A stretch of 64,000 nt of DNA from Pantoea endophytica (GCF_002858935.1 NZ_PJRT01000002.1:310001-374000), one strand, 5' to 3'; numbered from the stretch's first letter, positions 10,537 through 19,926 are shown. Numbers and translations: made by a program. Notes: generated by a model from the letters alone, not told the origin.

Positions 10537-10542
10537 ACAAAG

Positions 10543-10562
10543 GGCCGCCATTTATGGCGACC
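10543..10562. repeat. Palindromic intergenic element, GGTCGCCAT type
   Basis: GGCCGCCAT-TT-ATGGCGACC: nine-base arms with one mismatch and a 2-nt centre. It occupies most of the 37-bp gap between convergent ltaE and amiD. Similar copies lie at 28902, 37636 and 46327. No T-run follows on either strand, so it is not a canonical terminator. Confidence 0.75.
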
Positions 10563-10573
10563 AATGCCGCGTA

Positions 10574-11398
10574 TCACTGCGCCGCACCGTACTTCGCTGA
10601 TAACGCGCGGGCGATCGCCAGGGTTTCTGCATCGGCGATGCCGCGATAATCACGCGGGCGGAAATGCATTTGAAACGCCGCAATCAGCTTGCGCTGCATT
10701 TGCGGCGTGGTCGCCGCCGCCACGTCGTAGCCATAGCGCTGCAGCACATCCAGCAGTTCTGCCTGATCCACGCCTTCATCCGCCGCGCGTCCGTTAAGAT
10801 AGCGCTGCACCGTTGCCTGCTCGGGCCAAGCGCCTAAACCGTGCTCTGCCAGCTGCTGCCAGGGAAACAGCGGACCGGGATCCTGCTTACGCTGCGGCGC
10901 GATATCGCTGTGCCCGACCACATTTTCCGCCGCGATGCCGTAGCGCTGAGTGATATCTTTTACCAGCGCTATCAGCGCGCTGATCTGCTGCGGCGTAAAG
11001 GGCTGCCACTGCAAACCCGTTAAGGTTCGACGATAACCACTGTTGACGATTTCAATACCAACCGAAGTGTCATTAATACGCGTTGCGCCGCGCCAGAAAC
11101 TCGGGCCTGCGTGCCACGCGAGTTGGCTTTCCGGCACCAATTGCCACACCACGCCCTTGCCGTTTTTATGCGGCGGATTCTGCGGAATCAGGTAGTGCGC
11201 GCTAACTTCCCGATCGGTCAGCGTCGCCAGCGAATTGGAGAAATCCTCAGCGGTGTAATGAATCACCACCACCTTAATACGCGGCCGCGCGCCCTGCGCC
11301 GGATGCGCGGTATCCACCCAGTAACCGTGGCGCGCTTCAATCGATGACTGACAAGCGCTGAGTAACAGCGCCATCGCCAGCAGGACAACCACGCGCAT
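10574..11398 (-). CDS. amiD: N-acetylmuramoyl-L-alanine amidase AmiD (lipoprotein)
   Basis: Zn-dependent amidase of the amidase_2 (T7 lysozyme-like) family. It is anchored in the outer membrane and cleaves N-acetylmuramoyl- and anhydro-MurNAc-peptides. 274 residues. Lipobox LLLSAC places the lipidated Cys at about residue 16 with Gln next, a non-retention residue consistent with outer-membrane sorting. Zn ligands are in VVIHYTA, LAWHAGPS and GHSDIAPQRKQDPG. A C-terminal peptidoglycan-binding-like domain follows (about residue 200 onward). Its ATG overlaps the ybjQ stop by one base (TAATG), so the two are translationally coupled. Confidence 0.96.
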   Translation of the reverse strand: MRVVVLLAMALLLSACQSSIEARHGYWVDTAHPAQGARPRIKVVVIHYTAEDFSNSLATLTDREVSAHYLIPQNPPHKNGKGVVWQLVPESQLAWHAGPSFWRGATRINDTSVGIEIVNSGYRRTLTGLQWQPFTPQQISALIALVKDITQRYGIAAENVVGHSDIAPQRKQDPGPLFPWQQLAEHGLGAWPEQATVQRYLNGRAADEGVDQAELLDVLQRYGYDVAAATTPQMQRKLIAAFQMHFRPRDYRGIADAETLAIARALSAKYGAAQ

Positions 11399-11718
11399 TA
11401 GCGAATAATCACGGCGGTGCCGGTGACGCTCACCATCAACATGCTGCCCTCTTTGCCGACAGTTTCGTAGTCGATATCGATGCCCACCACCGCGTTGGCG
11501 CCGAGCGCTTTCGCCTGCTCTTCCAGCTCTTTAAAGGCGATCTGGCGCGCTTTGCGTAACTCTTTTTCGTAGGCGCCAGAGCGGCCACCGACGATATCGC
11601 GGATACCGGCGAAGAAATCGCGGAAAATATTGGCGCCGAGAATCGCTTCACCGGCGACCACGCCGCAATATTCACTGATGCTGTGTCCTTCCAGCGTGGG
11701 CGTTGTAGAAAATTTCAT
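11398..11718 (-). CDS. ybjQ: YbjQ family protein (UPF0145, heavy-metal-binding-like fold)
   Basis: A 106-residue protein of the YbjQ/UPF0145 family, which forms pentameric rings in solved structures and has no firm function. Family blocks: [36 protein letters not shown] (read here in two halves around EYCGVV) and [16 protein letters not shown]. It is the first gene of a two-gene unit with amiD and diverges from ybjP. Confidence 0.93.
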   Translation of the reverse strand: MKFSTTPTLEGHSISEYCGVVAGEAILGANIFRDFFAGIRDIVGGRSGAYEKELRKARQIAFKELEEQAKALGANAVVGIDIDYETVGKEGSMLMVSVTGTAVIIR

Positions 11719-11816
11719 GGTGTTCTCCTTTTCTGAATCAGCTCGTAGCGCTTAAAAGCAAGGCTATACTCTATGCTAAAAATGGCGCTTTGCCAGTGAA
11801 CAATAAGGAAATCGAG

Positions 11817-12356
11817 ATGAGAAACAATGCCTTTGCGCTGCTTATTCCCGCAGCGTTGCTGCTAAGTGCTTGTACCACCGTTGAGCCAGTGATTAAGGAT
11901 AATGGCCCGCGCACCGCTGCCTGCGTTGACGGGGGTCCGGACAGCGTGGCGCAACAGTTCTACGATTTACGCGTCAGCCAGCCGACGCAAGGTTTGCCAG
12001 ACAGCAACACACTGGCGAAATATCGCCCTTACCTGAGCGATCGCCTGTATCAAAAGCTGCTGAGTGCCAGCAGCCAGAATCCGAAACCAGCGGCGTGGAC
12101 CCGCGGCGATCTCTTTTCCAGCCTGGCGCAAGGCCCAACTTCAGCGGACGTGGCCAGCGCATCCACCATTCCTAACCGCGACGCGCGCAATATTCCGCTG
12201 CGGGTTGAGCTGAGCCGCGACAGCAAAACCTGGCAAGATGAAGTGCTGATGATCCACGAAGGCACCTGCTGGGTGGTTGATGATGTGCGTTATGTCGGCC
12301 AGGTGCCCCACGCTGGCGGCGGTTCGCTGACGCAGCTGCTGGAAGCGAAAAAGTAA
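11817..12356 (+). CDS. ybjP: YbjP family lipoprotein
   Basis: 179-residue predicted outer-membrane lipoprotein. The signal peptide ends in LLLSAC with Cys19 and Thr at +2. The conserved part reads CVDGGPDSVAQQFYDLR, then SASTIPNRDARNIPLRVEL and WQDEVLMIHEGTCWVVDDVRY, matching E. coli YbjP (171 residues). The function is unknown; the DUF3828-like second half resembles small secreted binding domains. The start at 11817 follows AATAAGGAAATCGAG; an in-frame ATG at 11790 is less well placed. Confidence 0.9.
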   Translation: MRNNAFALLIPAALLLSACTTVEPVIKDNGPRTAACVDGGPDSVAQQFYDLRVSQPTQGLPDSNTLAKYRPYLSDRLYQKLLSASSQNPKPAAWTRGDLFSSLAQGPTSADVASASTIPNRDARNIPLRVELSRDSKTWQDEVLMIHEGTCWVVDDVRYVGQVPHAGGGSLTQLLEAKK

Positions 12357-12393
12357 CCGTTCACTTTTCCCGCCGTTAATACCATTGTTTAGC

Positions 12394-12418
12394 GCGCCGC
12401 ATCCTTGCGGCGCTTTTT
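12394..12418 (+). terminator. ybjP terminator
   Basis: GCGCCGC / GCGGCGC stem, ATCCTT loop, five T residues, about 40 bp after the ybjP stop. Confidence 0.85.
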
Positions 12419-12533
12419 GTTGATATTTTGTGAACAAAATAGGGCTCGCCAGCCCTCATCCACCTTGAGTTGCGCGATTTTGTGCTACGCTTTGGAGGTT
12501 TCACTGCTCTTTAATAAATATTAACCCACCACA

Positions 12534-12587
12534 ATTGCATAACTATTCTGGTGACGTTAAAATCCGCGACACTAATTACTATTCATT
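12534..12587 (+). promoter_or_regulatory. ARG box-like sites upstream of artP
   Basis: Two ArgR-type half-palindromes: AT-TGCAT-AACT-ATTCT-GG at 12534-12551 (two mismatches to the TGAAT-N4-ATTCA core) and CA-CTAAT-TACT-ATTCA-TT at 12570-12587 (two mismatches in one arm). They are 18 bp apart rather than the usual 2-3, so binding is less certain than at artJ. ArgR control of artPIQM is known in E. coli. Confidence 0.45.
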
Positions 12588-12595
12588 TTTTGCGC

Positions 12596-13324
12596 ATGAG
12601 TATTCAACTAAACGCCATAAACTGTTTTTACGGTACCCATCAGGCCCTGTTCGATATCAACCTGGCTTGTCCGCAGGGTGAAACGCTGGTGTTGCTCGGC
12701 CCGAGTGGCGCGGGTAAAAGTTCGCTCCTGCGCGTCCTCAACTTGCTGGAGCAACCACGCTCCGGCAGCCTGCAGATTGCCGGCAACCAGTTTGATTTCA
12801 CCAAAGCCCCTTCCGACAGCGCGATTCGCGAGCTGCGGCAGAACGTGGGCATGGTATTCCAGCAATATAATCTGTGGCCGCACCTGAGCGTGCTGCAAAA
12901 CCTGATTGAAGCGCCGTGCCGCGTGCTCGGCCTCAGCAAGGACGCCGCGCGTGCGCGTGCTGAAAAGCTGCTGGACCGTCTGCGCCTGACGCCTTACGCC
13001 GATCGCTTCCCGCTGCATCTTTCCGGCGGCCAGCAGCAGCGCGTAGCGATTGCCCGTGCGCTGATGATGGAGCCGCAGGTGCTGCTGTTTGATGAACCGA
13101 CCGCTGCGCTCGATCCCGAAATCACCGCCCAGATCGTCAGCATTATTCGTGAGCTGGCACAGACCAACATCACACAAGTGATCGTGACGCACGAAGTGGA
13201 AGTGGCGCGTAAAACCGCCAGCCGCGTGGTGTATATGGAAAACGGTCACATTGTTGAGCAAGGCGATGCCAGTCACTTTACACAGCCGCAAACCGACGCG
13301 TTTGCTAATTATCTTTCGCATTAA
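12596..13324 (+). CDS. artP: Arginine ABC transporter ATP-binding protein ArtP
   Basis: Cytoplasmic ATPase of the arginine importer, 242 residues as in E. coli. Walker [11 protein letters not shown]-loop [11 protein letters not shown], signature LSGGQQQR, Walker [12 protein letters not shown] and switch His in [10 protein letters not shown] are all intact. [13 protein letters not shown] at 12596 is the conserved start; an open frame runs 15 codons further upstream through the operator region and is rejected. It is the first gene of artPIQM. Confidence 0.97.
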   Translation: MSIQLNAINCFYGTHQALFDINLACPQGETLVLLGPSGAGKSSLLRVLNLLEQPRSGSLQIAGNQFDFTKAPSDSAIRELRQNVGMVFQQYNLWPHLSVLQNLIEAPCRVLGLSKDAARARAEKLLDRLRLTPYADRFPLHLSGGQQQRVAIARALMMEPQVLLFDEPTAALDPEITAQIVSIIRELAQTNITQVIVTHEVEVARKTASRVVYMENGHIVEQGDASHFTQPQTDAFANYLSH

Positions 13325-13339
13325 GTCAGGATGCTTCTA

Positions 13340-14071
13340 ATGAAAAAAGTTGTAATTGCTGCCCTCCTTGCTGGCCTGAGCCTGAGCGCTTCAGCGGCAC
13401 AGACATTGCGTTTTGCTACCGAGGCTTCTTATCCTCCGTTTGAATTCGTCGACTCTGACAACAAAATTCAGGGCTTTGATGTCGATCTGGCTAACGCGCT
13501 GTGTAAAGAGATGGATGCGACCTGCACCTTCACCAATCAGGCGTTCGATAGCCTGATCCCCAGCCTGAAGTTCCGTCGTTTTGACGCGGTGATGGCGGGC
13601 ATGGACATCACGCCAGATCGTGAGAAGCAAGTGCTGTTCTCCAAGCCGTACTACGACAACTCTGCCATCTTCATCGCGCAGAAAGGCAAAATGGCTGACG
13701 TGGCCGCGCTGAAAGGCAAACGTGTAGGCGTGCAGAACGGCACCACACACCAGAAATACCTCTCTGACAAACACAGCGACATCACCGTTGTGCCTTACGA
13801 CAGCTACCAGAACGCCGTGCTGGATCTGAAAAACGGTCGTATCGATGCGGTATTCGGTGACACCGCGGTAGTGAACGAGTGGCTGAAGCAGAACGCCAAC
13901 CTCGCGCCGCTGGGTGAGAAAGTGACGGACAAAGATTACTTCGGTACCGGTTTAGGTATTGCCGTGCGTCAGGGCAACAGCGAGCTGCAGGGCAAGTTCA
14001 ATGCGGCGCTGGAGAAGATCAAAGCTGACGGCACCTACAAAACCATCTACAGCAAATGGTTCCAGCAGTAA
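13340..14071 (+). CDS. artI: Arginine ABC transporter periplasmic binding protein ArtI
   Basis: 243-residue solute-binding protein (cluster 3 / SBP_bac_3) with Sec signal peptide MKKVVIAALLAGLSLSASAA. Ligand-site features: the YPPFEF segment, GFDVDLANALC, AGMDITPDR (Asp and Arg that hold the ligand alpha groups) and VGVQNGTTHQ. ArtI versus ArtJ is assigned by its place inside artP-I-Q-M. It is strongly similar to the artJ product 1.5 kb downstream, reflecting an old duplication. Confidence 0.95.
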   Translation: MKKVVIAALLAGLSLSASAAQTLRFATEASYPPFEFVDSDNKIQGFDVDLANALCKEMDATCTFTNQAFDSLIPSLKFRRFDAVMAGMDITPDREKQVLFSKPYYDNSAIFIAQKGKMADVAALKGKRVGVQNGTTHQKYLSDKHSDITVVPYDSYQNAVLDLKNGRIDAVFGDTAVVNEWLKQNANLAPLGEKVTDKDYFGTGLGIAVRQGNSELQGKFNAALEKIKADGTYKTIYSKWFQQ

Positions 14072-14077
14072 TTTCTG

Positions 14078-14791
14078 ATGAATGAAATGATTCCACTCGC
14101 AAGCGCCGCCGGTATGACCGTCGGCCTTGCCGTTTGTGCACTGATCGCCGGCCTTGTGCTGGCGATGATTTTTGCTGGCTGGGAATCGCTGCGCTGGAAA
14201 CCGCTGGCGTGGCTCGGTACCGCGCTGGTCACGCTGATTCGCGGCCTGCCGGAAATTCTGGTGGTGCTGTTTATCTATTTCGGCGCCTCACAGCTGCTGC
14301 TGACGCTCTCCGATGGCTTCCACATCAATCTCGGCCTGTTATCTATTCCGGTGCAGGTGCAGATTGAAAACTTCGACGTCAGTCCCTTCCTGTGTGGTGT
14401 GATTGCGCTGGCGATGCTCTATTCCGCCTATGCGTCACAAACCCTGCGCGGCGCGCTGAAAGCGGTGCCGGTGGGTCAATGGGAATCGGGCCATGCGCTG
14501 GGCATGAAGAAGTCGGCGATTTTCCTGCGCCTGATCATGCCGCAGATGTGGCGTCACGCGCTGCCCGGTTTGGGCAACCAATGGCTGGTGCTGCTGAAGG
14601 ATACTGCGCTGGTATCGCTGATCAGCGTGAATGACCTGATGCTGCAAACCAAAAGTATCGCTACGCGCACGCAAGAGCCGTTTACCTGGTATCTGGTGGC
14701 GGCGGCGATCTATCTGATTATCACGCTGTTCAGTCAGTTCGTGCTGCGCCGCATTGAATTGCGCACCACGCGTTTCGAGCGAGGGGCTTAA
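14078..14791 (+). CDS. artQ: Arginine ABC transporter permease ArtQ
   Basis: Inner-membrane subunit with about five transmembrane helices, 237 residues (E. coli 238). The EAA loop that contacts ArtP reads [21 protein letters not shown]. The [19 protein letters not shown] segment is typical of polar amino-acid permeases (HisMQ family). It starts six bases after artI and ends two bases before artM. Confidence 0.96.
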   Translation: MNEMIPLASAAGMTVGLAVCALIAGLVLAMIFAGWESLRWKPLAWLGTALVTLIRGLPEILVVLFIYFGASQLLLTLSDGFHINLGLLSIPVQVQIENFDVSPFLCGVIALAMLYSAYASQTLRGALKAVPVGQWESGHALGMKKSAIFLRLIMPQMWRHALPGLGNQWLVLLKDTALVSLISVNDLMLQTKSIATRTQEPFTWYLVAAAIYLIITLFSQFVLRRIELRTTRFERGA

Positions 14792-14793
14792 GC

Positions 14794-15462
14794 ATGCTGG
14801 ATTACTTACCCGAGCTGCTGAAAGGGCTACACACCAGCCTGACGCTGACCGTGGCATCGCTGATTGCGGCATTGGTGCTCTCTGTACTTTGCACCATCGT
14901 GCTGGCGCTCAAAGTGCCGGTGCTCAATTGGCTAGTGAAAGGCTATATCACGCTGTTCACCGGCACGCCGCTGCTGGTGCAGATCTTCCTGATCTATTAC
15001 GGTCCCGGCCAGTTCCCCAGCATCCAGAACATTCCCTGGTTGTGGCATCTGCTGTCGCAGCCGTGGCTGTGTGCGCTGCTGGCGCTGTCGCTCAACAGTG
15101 CGGCTTATACCACGCAGCTGTTTTACGGTGCGGTGCGCGCCATTCCGTCCGGTCAATGGCAATCCTGCGCGGCGCTCGGTATGAACCGCAAAGATACGCT
15201 GCGCATTCTGCTGCCGTACGCCTTCAAGCGCGCCTTGTCGTCCTACTCCAACGAAGTGGTGCTGGTATTCAAAAGTACCTCGCTGGCCTACACCATTACG
15301 CTGATGGAAGTGATGGGCCACGGACAACTGCTGTATGGCCGCACTTACGATATCTCGGTATACGCTGCCGCTGGTCTGATCTATCTGGTGGTGAACGGCT
15401 TGCTGACGCTGATGATGCGTCTGGTCGAGAAGCGTGCGCTGGCATTTGAGCGTCGTAACTGA
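14794..15462 (+). CDS. artM: Arginine ABC transporter permease ArtM
   Basis: Second permease subunit, 222 residues, identical in length to E. coli. The membrane segment FTGTPLLVQIFLIYYGPGQ and the EAA loop QSCAALGMNRKDTLRILLPYAF are present. It forms a heterodimer with ArtQ. It is the last gene of the operon and is followed by a hairpin and then the separately controlled artJ. Confidence 0.96.
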   Translation: MLDYLPELLKGLHTSLTLTVASLIAALVLSVLCTIVLALKVPVLNWLVKGYITLFTGTPLLVQIFLIYYGPGQFPSIQNIPWLWHLLSQPWLCALLALSLNSAAYTTQLFYGAVRAIPSGQWQSCAALGMNRKDTLRILLPYAFKRALSSYSNEVVLVFKSTSLAYTITLMEVMGHGQLLYGRTYDISVYAAAGLIYLVVNGLLTLMMRLVEKRALAFERRN

Positions 15463-15472
15463 TTTACTCCCT

Positions 15473-15497
15473 GCGGGCGTACTAAAAAAGCGCCCGC
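15473..15497 (+). terminator. Hairpin after artM
   Basis: GCGGGCG / CGCCCGC stem with an 11-nt A-rich loop. Only a weak T tract follows, so it may be an attenuating or partial terminator between artPIQM and artJ. Confidence 0.5.
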
Positions 15498-15503
15498 TGT
15501 TCA

Positions 15504-15542
15504 TTTAAATTAATAAGCAAAAATATTGCATATAAATTCATT
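15504..15542 (+). promoter_or_regulatory. Tandem ARG boxes (ArgR operator) of artJ
   Basis: Two 18-bp boxes separated by 3 bp, the canonical ArgR hexamer spacing. The downstream box at 15525-15542 is AT-TGCAT-ATAA-ATTCA-TT, one mismatch from the consensus core. The upstream box at 15504-15521 is TT-TAAAT-TAAT-AAGCA-AA. They end 54 bp before the artJ start, where they would cover its promoter. E. coli artJ is strongly repressed by arginine through ArgR. Confidence 0.75.
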
Positions 15543-15596
15543 AACTGGCATCGTGTAACCCGTTCCGTCTCTGGCATGGTTTACAGGAGTTACATA

Positions 15597-16328
15597 ATGA
15601 AAAAATGGATCGTTGCTGCTGCGCTAGCAACTCTGGCAATGAATGCTTATGCGGCGGAAAAAATCCGCTTCGCCTCTTCCGCCACTTATCCCCCGTTCGA
15701 ATCCCTTGATCACGACAACCAAATCGTGGGCTTCGATATCGATCTGGCAAAAGCACTGTGTCAGCAGATGAAAGCGGATTGCACCTTCACCAACAACGCC
15801 TTCGATAGCCTGATTCCGTCGCTGAAATTCCGTCGCTATGACGCAGTGATTTCCGGCATGGATATCACCGCCGATCGCAGCAAGCAGGTCGATTTCACCC
15901 AACCTTACTACGCTAACTCGGCGATTGTGATTGCGCATAAAGGCCAGTTCACCGACTTCAGCCAGCTGAAAGGCAAACGTGTTGGCGTTGAGAACGGCAC
16001 CACACATCAGAAATACCTGCTGGAGAAACATCCGGAGGTGATTGCGGTGGCGTATGACAGCTATCAGAACGCGATTCTCGACTTGAAAAACGGTCGCCTG
16101 AACGGCGTGTTTGGTGATACGGCGGTGGTGAATCAGTGGCTCAAGGCCAATGACGATCTTAGCGCGGTAGGCGAGCACATCACCGATACCGACTTCTTTG
16201 GCACCGGTTTAGGTATCGCGGTACGCAAAGGCAATGCGCCGCTGCTGAACGAGCTGAACAGCGCGTTAGTGGCATTGAAAGCCAACGGCACCTGGCAGCA
16301 AATCAATCAGAAGTGGTTCCCGGAATAA
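15597..16328 (+). CDS. artJ: Arginine-binding periplasmic protein ArtJ
   Basis: 243 residues with signal peptide MKKWIVAAALATLAMNAYAA. It shares with ArtI the blocks FRRYDAVISGMDITADR, VGVENGTTHQKYL and GTGLGIAVRKGN. It lies outside artPIQM with its own operator, as in E. coli, where ArtJ is the high-affinity arginine receptor. The ATG at 15597 follows AGGAGTTACATA. It is convergent with rlmC; the hairpin CTGCACG / CGTGCAG at 16366-16384 between them lacks a T-run. Confidence 0.96.
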   Translation: MKKWIVAAALATLAMNAYAAEKIRFASSATYPPFESLDHDNQIVGFDIDLAKALCQQMKADCTFTNNAFDSLIPSLKFRRYDAVISGMDITADRSKQVDFTQPYYANSAIVIAHKGQFTDFSQLKGKRVGVENGTTHQKYLLEKHPEVIAVAYDSYQNAILDLKNGRLNGVFGDTAVVNQWLKANDDLSAVGEHITDTDFFGTGLGIAVRKGNAPLLNELNSALVALKANGTWQQINQKWFPE

Positions 16329-16391
16329 GCATTATGGGATGGCGGAGCGTGCTGCCTGCCAGGTTCTGCACGTCCTCCGTGCAGGTGAACG

Positions 16392-17528
16392 TTACGCCGT
16401 CCCACCCTTCTTGCCCAGCAAGCACAGCACTTCAAAATGCGCGGTATGCGGGAACATGTCGAACAGCTGCACGCGGCTCACGTCATAATCAGCCAGACGC
16501 GCGATATCCTGCGCCATGCTGCTGGGATTGCAGCTGGAATAGAGAAGGTAATCCGGCGCCATCTCACTGAGATAAGCACACAACTCTGCGCCAATACCGC
16601 GACGTGGCGGATTCACTAATACCAGCTGCGGCACCGCTTCCCGTGAAGTGGCGAACTGCGTGGAATCCAGCGCGGCAAAACTCACTTTTTCTAATCCCAG
16701 CTGCTGCGCCGACTGCTGCGCACAGGTGATGGCTTCAGCATTGATTTCGATGCCGGTCAGCTGCATTTCGGGCGTTGCGCAGTGCAGGCCAAATCCCCCG
16801 ACGCCACAAAACAGATCCCACATGCCGCTCACCGGCAAGTGCGCGACCCAATCGCGCGCGGTGGCATAGAGATCGGCTGCAACCAGTGGGTTGGTCTGGA
16901 AGAAGCTTTGCGGGCGAATATAGAGCGGAACCTGATTAAAGCGCTCCGCTAGCGCCTGATCCGGCGTCAGCGCAATCTCTTCATCACCTTCAAGAATCGC
17001 CATATGCACCGGCTGAATATTGGCGGAAATCACCTTCAGCTGCGGCAGCTGCTGTTGCAGCCACGGCAAGGCGTCGCGCAGCTGCTGCAGCTTGCTGGTG
17101 GAACGCAGCACAAAACGTAGCATCATGCCGCCCTGCGTACTCTCCGTCAGCAGCAGAAATTTCAGCTCACCGCGTTTACGCGCCACGTTGTAGGGCGTTA
17201 AACCGGCGCGGGCGATAAAAGGTTTGAGCTGCGCGAACACCGCACTGAAGCTGTCGGGATAGAGCGGGCAAGCGCAGAGATCGACCGGTTCACCGTCGCG
17301 CGCCACCATGCCTAAAATCGGCCGCTCTACGCTCCCGCTGACTACCATTTTGGCCTTATTGCGAAACCCTTGCTGCGCGGATTGCACCGGCGGCAGCCAT
17401 TCGCCCACCGGCTTTTCAGCCAGCAGTTGTTCAAGCAGCGACTGCTTATCGTTGAGCTGTTGCGGATAGGGTTTTTCCAGCCACTGACACGAACGACAGC
17501 GACCGGCATCATAAAGCGCGCAATGCAT
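16392..17528 (-). CDS. rlmC: 23S rRNA (uracil(747)-C(5))-methyltransferase RlmC
   Basis: SAM-dependent RNA m5U methyltransferase (RumB family), 378 residues. N-terminal Fe-S cluster cysteines are seen in [16 protein letters not shown] and LCACPLYP. The methyltransferase domain shows [15 protein letters not shown] (SAM-binding motif I), VLVNPPRRG, and the catalytic Cys in YSSCNPSS. It modifies U747 of 23S rRNA. It lies 48 bp downstream of ybjO and may be co-transcribed. Confidence 0.97.
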   Translation of the reverse strand: MHCALYDAGRCRSCQWLEKPYPQQLNDKQSLLEQLLAEKPVGEWLPPVQSAQQGFRNKAKMVVSGSVERPILGMVARDGEPVDLCACPLYPDSFSAVFAQLKPFIARAGLTPYNVARKRGELKFLLLTESTQGGMMLRFVLRSTSKLQQLRDALPWLQQQLPQLKVISANIQPVHMAILEGDEEIALTPDQALAERFNQVPLYIRPQSFFQTNPLVAADLYATARDWVAHLPVSGMWDLFCGVGGFGLHCATPEMQLTGIEINAEAITCAQQSAQQLGLEKVSFAALDSTQFATSREAVPQLVLVNPPRRGIGAELCAYLSEMAPDYLLYSSCNPSSMAQDIARLADYDVSRVQLFDMFPHTAHFEVLCLLGKKGGTA

Positions 17529-17576
17529 GCAAATGCCTGTAGTCAGAATCGGGAGAAAAAATGGGGGGCGATTGTA

Positions 17577-18044
17577 TCACCGGCGCCGGAAAAAAGCGCG
17601 ACTGCTGGCCGGCACAAACAGCAGCCCTAATACCAACACATCCGGGAGCTTTTGCAGCAGCGTGTGATGAATGATCTGCGCATTACTTTCACCGGGAATG
17701 CTAAAAATTTCCGGGTAGATCCAGCCCACCGATGCCATCAACATGTAGATCAGCACAATGATTTGCGTCGCGACATAGCCCCAGCGCCCACGATTGTTGC
17801 CGCGCATCAGAATAAAGGCGCAGCGCAGTTCAAACAGGAAAATCAGCTGGCTAGCGATAAAGATCAGGGTAGAATCCCAGGCTTGCGCGCTGCGATGCAC
17901 GAAGTTGGCGAGTTCGTCGTAACCCAGTTCGTTGGCCAGCATCAACACGCTGAGGCAACGCGTAATGATGATAGCGCTGCCCGCCACCATCACGGGCACC
18001 GGTGTAGCGTTAATCATTGAACCGTGTTTCAGGGTTTCCGACAT
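17577..18044 (-). CDS. ybjO: YbjO family inner-membrane protein
   Basis: 155-residue protein with four predicted transmembrane segments (about 15-35, 58-78, 85-107 and 127-148). Conserved islands with E. coli YbjO are FVHRSAQAW, YPEIFSIPGES and LQKLPDVLVLGLLFVP. The function is unknown. It sits between the putrescine operon terminator and rlmC, the same place as in E. coli. Confidence 0.88.
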   Translation of the reverse strand: MSETLKHGSMINATPVPVMVAGSAIIITRCLSVLMLANELGYDELANFVHRSAQAWDSTLIFIASQLIFLFELRCAFILMRGNNRGRWGYVATQIIVLIYMLMASVGWIYPEIFSIPGESNAQIIHHTLLQKLPDVLVLGLLFVPASSRAFFRRR

Positions 18045-18063
18045 GGTGTCGCTCCGTAACCAT

Positions 18064-18093
18064 AATAAAACGGGCCGATAAAATCAGCCCGTT
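18064..18093 (-). terminator. potFGHI terminator
   Basis: Read on the minus strand: AACGGGC / GCCCGTT stem with an 11-nt loop, followed by TTTTATTATG. It separates potI from ybjO. Confidence 0.75.
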
Positions 18094-18118
18094 CTTATAG
18101 TGACAAATGTTACGGCTT

Positions 18119-18964
18119 TCAGCCACGTTTTGCTTTCTGGATATCGCGTAAACGCTGCTTTTCTTCGTGCGCCATAAAGCGCCAGGCGATAAAACCAACT
18201 AAACCGACGACAAACAGAATCAGCGAGGCTAAAGCATTGATCTCCGGATTGACGCCACGACGCACGGTAGCGAAAATCGCCATCGGCAAGGTGGTCGCGC
18301 CTGGGCCGGTCACGAAGCTGGCAATCACTAAATCGTCCAGCGACAAGGTAAACGCCAGCAGCCAGCCGGTAACGATCGCGGGCGCGATCATCGGTACGGT
18401 GATCACAAAGAACACTTTCACCGGCGTTGCGCCGAGATCCATCGCCGCCTCTTCAATTGAGCGATCCAGTTCGCGCAGACGCGAATTGATCACCACCGCC
18501 ACGTAAGCAGTACAGAAGGTCACGTGCGCCAGCCAGATGGTCAGCATGCCGCGATCGCTCGGCCAGCCAAGAGTATTGCCCATCGCCACAAACAGCAGCA
18601 GCAAGGACAAACCGGTGATCACATCAGGCATCACCAGCGGCGCCGTCAGCATAAAGGCGAAGCCGTTGTGTCCACGGAAGCGGCCAAAGCGCACAATCAC
18701 CACCGCCGCCATGGTGCCGAGCACCACCGCCATGGTGGCTGAGAGCGCGGCGATGGTCAGGCTGAGCCCCACCGCATCCAGCATCGCCTGATCCTGGAAC
18801 AATACGTTGTACCAGTGGAACGAGAAGCTCTCCCATACCGTGACCAGCGGCGAACTGTTGAAGGAATAAACCACCAGCAGCAGCATCGGCGCATAGAGGA
18901 ACATAAAGCACAGCAGCAGAATCACAGTGCGCCACGGAGAGCGAATAGTCGGTAACTGGCTCAT
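18119..18964 (-). CDS. potI: Putrescine ABC transporter permease PotI
   Basis: 281-residue inner-membrane permease with six helices and the EAA loop DLGATPVKVFFVITVPMIAPA. It pairs with PotH. Its start ATG overlaps the potH stop by four bases (ATGA), indicating translational coupling. It is the last gene of potFGHI and matches the E. coli length of 281. Confidence 0.97.
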   Translation of the reverse strand: MSQLPTIRSPWRTVILLLCFMFLYAPMLLLVVYSFNSSPLVTVWESFSFHWYNVLFQDQAMLDAVGLSLTIAALSATMAVVLGTMAAVVIVRFGRFRGHNGFAFMLTAPLVMPDVITGLSLLLLFVAMGNTLGWPSDRGMLTIWLAHVTFCTAYVAVVINSRLRELDRSIEEAAMDLGATPVKVFFVITVPMIAPAIVTGWLLAFTLSLDDLVIASFVTGPGATTLPMAIFATVRRGVNPEINALASLILFVVGLVGFIAWRFMAHEEKQRLRDIQKAKRG

Positions 18965-19917
18965 TCTTTCTCTCCCACTTCACGATTCTGATGCTTGTGG
19001 AACCAGATAATCGGCAATATCAGAATCAACAGGATGATCACCGCCAGCGCGGACGCTACCGGCCAGTCACGGTTGTTAAAGAACTCCTGCCACAAAATAC
19101 GCCCAATCATGATGCTGTCCGGACCGCCGAGCAGTTCCGGGATCACGTACTCGCCGACCGCCGGAATAAACACCAGCATTGAGCCGGCAATAATCCCGCC
19201 TTTGGTCAGCGGCACAATCACGCTGAAAAAGGTCTTCAGCGGACGTGCACCGAGATCCAGCGAGGCTTCCACCAGCGAATAATCTATACGCGTCAGCGCG
19301 GTATAAATTGGCAGCACCATAAACGGCAGATAGCAGTAAACGATCCCGATATACACCGCCGTGTTGGTGTAGAGGATCACCAGCGGATGATCGATAACGC
19401 CGAGCCACATCAGGAAGCGGTTGAGAATGCCGTTGTTGTTGAGCAGGCCCATCCACGCGTAAACGCGCACCAGGAACGAGGTCCACGATGGCAGGATCAC
19501 CAGCAGCAGCAAAATAGTGCGCATTGACGGCTTGCTGTGCGCCACCGCCCACGCCAGCGGATATCCGATCATCAGGCAGATAATGGTGGAGATGCCCGCC
19601 ACTTTCAGCGACGTCAGGTACGCATCGGCATACAGCGGATCGTCGGTCAGCGTGAAGTAATTACCGAGATTGAGTACCAGATTGAGCTGACCATCGGCCC
19701 AGGTGACCAAATCGGTGTACGGCGGAATAGCGCGCGCAATATCGGCAAAGCTGATCTTCAGCACGATCAGGAACGGCAGCAGGAACAGCAGGATCAGCCA
19801 CAGATATGGCATGGCAATCACCAGCTTGCGGCCGTGCTGCATCTTGATGCGCGTCGCCCAGCGCTGCAGCGGCGTGCCCACCACTTCGGGCTCGCTGCGT
19901 TGAGAAATCTGGCTCAT
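18961..19917 (-). CDS. potH: Putrescine ABC transporter permease PotH
   Basis: 318 residues (E. coli 317). The cytoplasmic N-terminus carries about 30 polar residues, then six transmembrane helices. The EAA loop reads DLGARPLKTFFSVIVPLTKGG. Conserved periplasmic segment YTDLVTWADG. It forms the translocation path with PotI, and is energised by PotG. Confidence 0.97.
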   Translation of the reverse strand: MSQISQRSEPEVVGTPLQRWATRIKMQHGRKLVIAMPYLWLILLFLLPFLIVLKISFADIARAIPPYTDLVTWADGQLNLVLNLGNYFTLTDDPLYADAYLTSLKVAGISTIICLMIGYPLAWAVAHSKPSMRTILLLLVILPSWTSFLVRVYAWMGLLNNNGILNRFLMWLGVIDHPLVILYTNTAVYIGIVYCYLPFMVLPIYTALTRIDYSLVEASLDLGARPLKTFFSVIVPLTKGGIIAGSMLVFIPAVGEYVIPELLGGPDSIMIGRILWQEFFNNRDWPVASALAVIILLILILPIIWFHKHQNREVGEKE

Positions 19918-19926
19918 ATCGCCCCC

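Noticed and set aside
12551-12595. Upstream start for artP adding 15 codons
   Set aside because: It runs through the ARG-box region and has no homologous residues; MSIQLNAI is the conserved N-terminus.
14754-15449. 231-codon open frame on the plus strand
   Set aside because: Out-of-frame shadow of artM, whose own product is a clear permease of family length.
16366-16384. CTGCACG / CGTGCAG hairpin between artJ and rlmC as a terminator
   Set aside because: No T-run on either strand; kept only as a note in the artJ entry.
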